IMG/VR virus record: IMGVR_UViG_3300032224_001149
Coordinates: 1-39,337 of that record
DNA: 39,337 nt
Reading direction: 5' to 3' (one strand)
From: a virus
The notes under the pieces were generated by a model. It searched no databases, was not told the DNA's origin, and saw only the letters and a list, made by a program, of their open reading frames with translations. Below are positions 38,101-39,337 of the stretch, one piece after another. Position 1 is the stretch's first letter; every line of letters begins with the position of its first letter. The position numbers and the translations under genes were made by a program.

Positions 38101-38486
38101 CGCTGACTGTTACATCGGCATCTGTTGTTGTTGGCAGTCCTAACTTTGTCCAAGTTTCTACAACCCCAACTCCTTCGTCGTTGGCATATCCTGTCACAGT
38201 ATACACAGCCAATTACAGTCCTGCTCTATCATCGACTATAACAGTGGGTAATGTTACTGCCAATACAGCATTGTTTACCAGTGTTGGATCTAGCGGAAAC
38301 ATCACAGCATCGGCATTGACTGTTAACAATTCAGCTACTGTTGGTACAACACTGGGCGTTACTGGTAATGCTACTGTTGGTAATATTTTGGCTGGTGGTT
38401 TCTTCTACGCCAATGGAACCGCATTTAGTGGTGGTGGAGCAAGCAATGCCCGTGTGATGGGATATAATTTAGTATTTGGAGGATAA
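35169..38486 (+). CDS. large mosaic tail fibre protein
   Basis: 1105 residues from GTG, with AAGGGGG upstream. Order: attachment module (RIGELNRIWYDSSRNAFYIG), collagen-like Gly-x-y stretches (GPQGNTGPQGNTGNTGPQGN, about residues 117-136, and again about 173-194), a C1q/TNF-like domain (about 197-348: GYWGSFWDTTTQTA ... PSIILTATQV), YadA-head-like repeats (VAIGYSAGQTNQG, about 450-560), eight 32-residue repeats (about 658-900) and a shaft sharing blocks with the 32715 fibre. It ends VMGYNLVFGG. Each module is known from phage fibres; the combination suggests domain exchange. Likely trimeric. Confidence 0.9.
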   Translation: MADFTQDLFSSRRNYPDGNTRIGELNRIWYDSSRNAFYIGDGITPGGILIGGGGGGQGNYSNANVASYLPIYGGNVALTSITNNSYAWTFNTQGNLIIPGNINYANGVNILYGSTIGPQGNTGPQGNTGNTGPQGNVGATGVGFVNAYISTDNLVLVYSNSSIVNAGNVRGLQGPQGPTGNTGPQGPTGNTGAGGALGYWGSFWDTTTQTAAVINTAYPITMNSADAGNSGVSVVSNSRVTFANSGVYSLTFSIQFTNKSTQNGSTQIWLKKNGTNLADTNSHYDVPDKQGSAFSSEILTVNFVLQLSAADYIEVYWQTGSTSVSLETLAASGNYPRTPSIILTATQVMYTQVGPQGVGFINANATSGNLILTYSNLSTIDAGYVRGPSGNGTSNYSNTNVASYLPVYGGNVQLGNITNNGYSWNFDNTGVLTLPYGAIIQDSATQTLSIGSGAGNIGSQQNGAVAIGWLTGSAGQGYDAVAIGSSAAGDGFQGESAVAVGSSAGQTNQSPYSVAIGATAGQTGQTGAVAIGYSAGQTNQGRAAVAVGALAGLTNQANNSIIINATGANLNATTANTFILAPIRNDSSNITNALYYNTTTKEVTYGPASSGGGNYSNANVASYLPIYSGNISAAYYFGNAYYLSGTVNNAVTSQYITSLTNSNVTTALGYVPLNSNGTAVTATTAQYVTGLTGTNVNVALGYVPLNSNGTAVTATTATYVTGLTSGNVTTALSYVPLNSNGTAITATTAQYVTGLTSANVTTALSYVPLNSNGTAITATTAQFVTGLTNSNVTTALGYVPLNSNGTAVTATTAQFVTGLTSANVTTALSYVPLNSNGTAVTATTAQYVTGLTGTNVNVALGYVPLNSNGTAVTATTATYVTGLTSANVTTALGYTPTNYSNSNVASYLPTYSGNITAGNVSAINFVGNPRAQVGSSFSYATDAFGAIYDSNFVYLPSDTNSNAVVAGYTIVGNSGAVTLTVTSASVVVGSPNFVQVSTTPTPSSLAYPVTVYTANYSPALSSTITVGNVTANTALFTSVGSSGNITASALTVNNSATVGTTLGVTGNATVGNILAGGFFYANGTAFSGGGASNARVMGYNLVFGG
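37141..37850 (+). repeat. in-frame 96-bp tandem repeats in the tail fibre
   Basis: Eight units of 32 residues of the type TGLTSANVTTALSYVPLNSN + GTAVTATTAQYV, the last one diverging into TALGYTPTN. Units are near-identical in protein but differ at synonymous sites. Units 2 and 7 are almost the same (GTNVNVALGYVPLNSN, ATYV), as if a larger block had been copied. Confidence 0.9.
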
Positions 38487-38487
38487 T

Positions 38488-38844
38488 ATGGCAGCACCCA
38501 ATTTAATCAGTGCAACAACAATAACCGGCAAAACAGCATTGTCACAATTGACAACAGTCACAGCAAACATAATAACCAACGCCGCGGCAAGTGGCACAGT
38601 TGTAAAATTAAACACCGTGACCCTGTCAAATTACACAGCTAACACAGTTACATCAAATGTCATGATAAATCGCAGTAGTACCTTGTACTATATCAGCGGA
38701 ACCATTAGTGTGCCGGCTAATTCAACCTTGGTGCTGTTGGCCAAAGATACCACCACATACTTGGAAGAAGGTGATGTGCTACAAGCAAATGTCAGTGCAA
38801 ATACCGCAATCAGCATGTCGGCCAGTTATGAACTAGTGGTATGA
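38488..38844 (+). CDS. fibre-associated structural protein
   Basis: 118 residues from ATG 38488, chosen because TGGAGG stands 6 nt upstream; the longer frame from 38476 would start inside the previous gene. Thr/Asn/Ala-rich beta protein (TTITGKTALSQLTTVTANII, MINRSSTLYYISGTISVPAN, VSANTAISMSASYELVV). The composition is close to the 34411 protein. It may be a small fibre or baseplate component. Confidence 0.75.
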   Translation: MAAPNLISATTITGKTALSQLTTVTANIITNAAASGTVVKLNTVTLSNYTANTVTSNVMINRSSTLYYISGTISVPANSTLVLLAKDTTTYLEEGDVLQANVSANTAISMSASYELVV

Positions 38845-38848
38845 TAAC

Positions 38849-39337
38849 ATGAGAACCAGAAGCAATTACGGAGTACTGGGCAGTCAGCAGACCGTGGGGT
38901 TGGCATCAACTGGGTTTTTTGCCACCATGGTTAACCAGCAATTGCTCAAAGGTGCAGGAATCTGGCCAGGAGCAATTTCTGTGGATTTTTTGATGGTAGC
39001 TGGCGGCGGAGGTGGCGGAGGTGACGTTGGTGGTGGTGGTGGAGCAGGCGGAGTAATATATTCAACTAATAACCCTCTTGCGGCTGGAACATATACCATC
39101 ACCGTTGGTGATGGTGGTGGTGGATCTTCTTCTGGTAGCACAAGAGGAGCAAGCGGAACTAATACTATAATTACTAACACACTTATTAGTACTCTTACTG
39201 CTGTGGGTGGAGGCGGTGGCGGTTCGTGGAATAGTGGTGTGGCCGGTGGTCTTGGTGGTGGTTCAGGTGGTGGTGGATCTAATTTTTCTGCAGCCATAGG
39301 AACTGGTACAGCGGGACAAGGATTTGATGGCGGTCAA
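38849..39337 (+). CDS. glycine-rich tail fibre/adhesin, 3' end outside the window
   Basis: At least 163 residues, open to the window edge. N-terminus MRTRSNYGVLGSQQTVGLAS, then FLMVAGGGGGGGDVGGGGGA, a strand segment AGTYTITVGDGGGG and further Gly runs. Gly-rich motifs joined by short strands are typical of receptor-binding tips of T4-like phages (compare the gp38/gp37-type polyglycine sandwich) and of the glycine-rich domain of marine phage fibres. It starts four bases after the previous stop. Probably the receptor-binding tip or adhesin. Confidence 0.75.
   Translation, partial: MRTRSNYGVLGSQQTVGLASTGFFATMVNQQLLKGAGIWPGAISVDFLMVAGGGGGGGDVGGGGGAGGVIYSTNNPLAAGTYTITVGDGGGGSSSGSTRGASGTNTIITNTLISTLTAVGGGGGGSWNSGVAGGLGGGSGGGGSNFSAAIGTGTAGQGFDGGQ

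Noticed and set aside
38884-39297. Long proline-rich frame on the minus strand
   Set aside because: It is the complement of glycine codons in the polyglycine fibre gene; the plus-strand frame has a proper start after the previous gene.

Overview
The window reads as part of a large T4-superfamily (tailed, contractile-tail-type) bacteriophage genome from an aquatic setting. The evidence is a UvsW-type recombination helicase, sites matching the T4 late promoter TATAAATA on both strands, several conserved hypothetical proteins I recognise from T4-like cyanophages (for example the genes at 26287, 28256, 31197 and 31758), a BppU-like baseplate protein, long mosaic tail fibres and a large tRNA set. 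No photosynthesis gene is visible, so the host is best left as an unspecified Gram-negative bacterium. Early transcription appears to use near-consensus sigma-70 promoters (TTGACA, 17 bp, TATAAT).

Region 1 (1-8138): 19 tRNA genes in three groups (1-2616, 3904-5224, 7911-8138). Four are Arg, and all but the first few are interleaved with small or mid-sized genes. Several genes run into a tRNA; one uses the tRNA-Ser anticodon TGA as its stop codon. Among these lie a radical SAM enzyme on the minus strand, a GGSHG-motif protein, and a block with a Cys-based phosphatase, a polynucleotide-kinase-like ATPase, a zinc peptidase and a metallophosphoesterase.

Region 2 (8139-11236): a membrane protein, rubrerythrin, stand-alone rubredoxin and a TROVE/DUF2828-vWA (Ro60/Rsr-like) gene. 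Three RNA elements share the block AGGATnn...CAGCAA closed by nnATCCTGTT. The two variable base pairs of the closing helix covary in all three copies. One lies before the membrane protein gene, one after rubredoxin and one in the leader of the Ro-like gene. This is the strongest candidate for an undescribed system here. A further structured region and a terminator follow the Ro-like gene.

Region 3 (11237-18300): an NAD synthetase, a GNAT-like protein and a sugar cluster: glycosyltransferase-like protein, SDR reductase, RmlB-type 4,6-dehydratase, RfbH-type 3-dehydrase (His in place of the PLP lysine, with Fe-S cysteines) and a two-gene thiamine-diphosphate enzyme. Together they resemble the route to a branched 3,6-dideoxy sugar of the yersiniose type.

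Region 4 (18301-23064): an AAA+ ATPase, a run of very small overlapping genes with a repeated MN(D/E)R... family, and an SPFH/prohibitin protein, ended by a strong terminator. Region 5 (23065-32150): a UvsW pair, a methyltransferase, two SGNH-hydrolase-like proteins, a PIG-L deacetylase, T4-like conserved hypotheticals and a fragment resembling DNA polymerase III alpha. Region 6 (32151-39337): virion and tail-fibre genes. The last one, glycine-rich, is cut by the window edge.

Several genes without a Shine-Dalgarno sequence begin at the predicted transcription start of a sigma-70 or T4-late-type promoter, so leaderless mRNAs may be common in this phage. All functional calls are by reading motifs; no database search was run.
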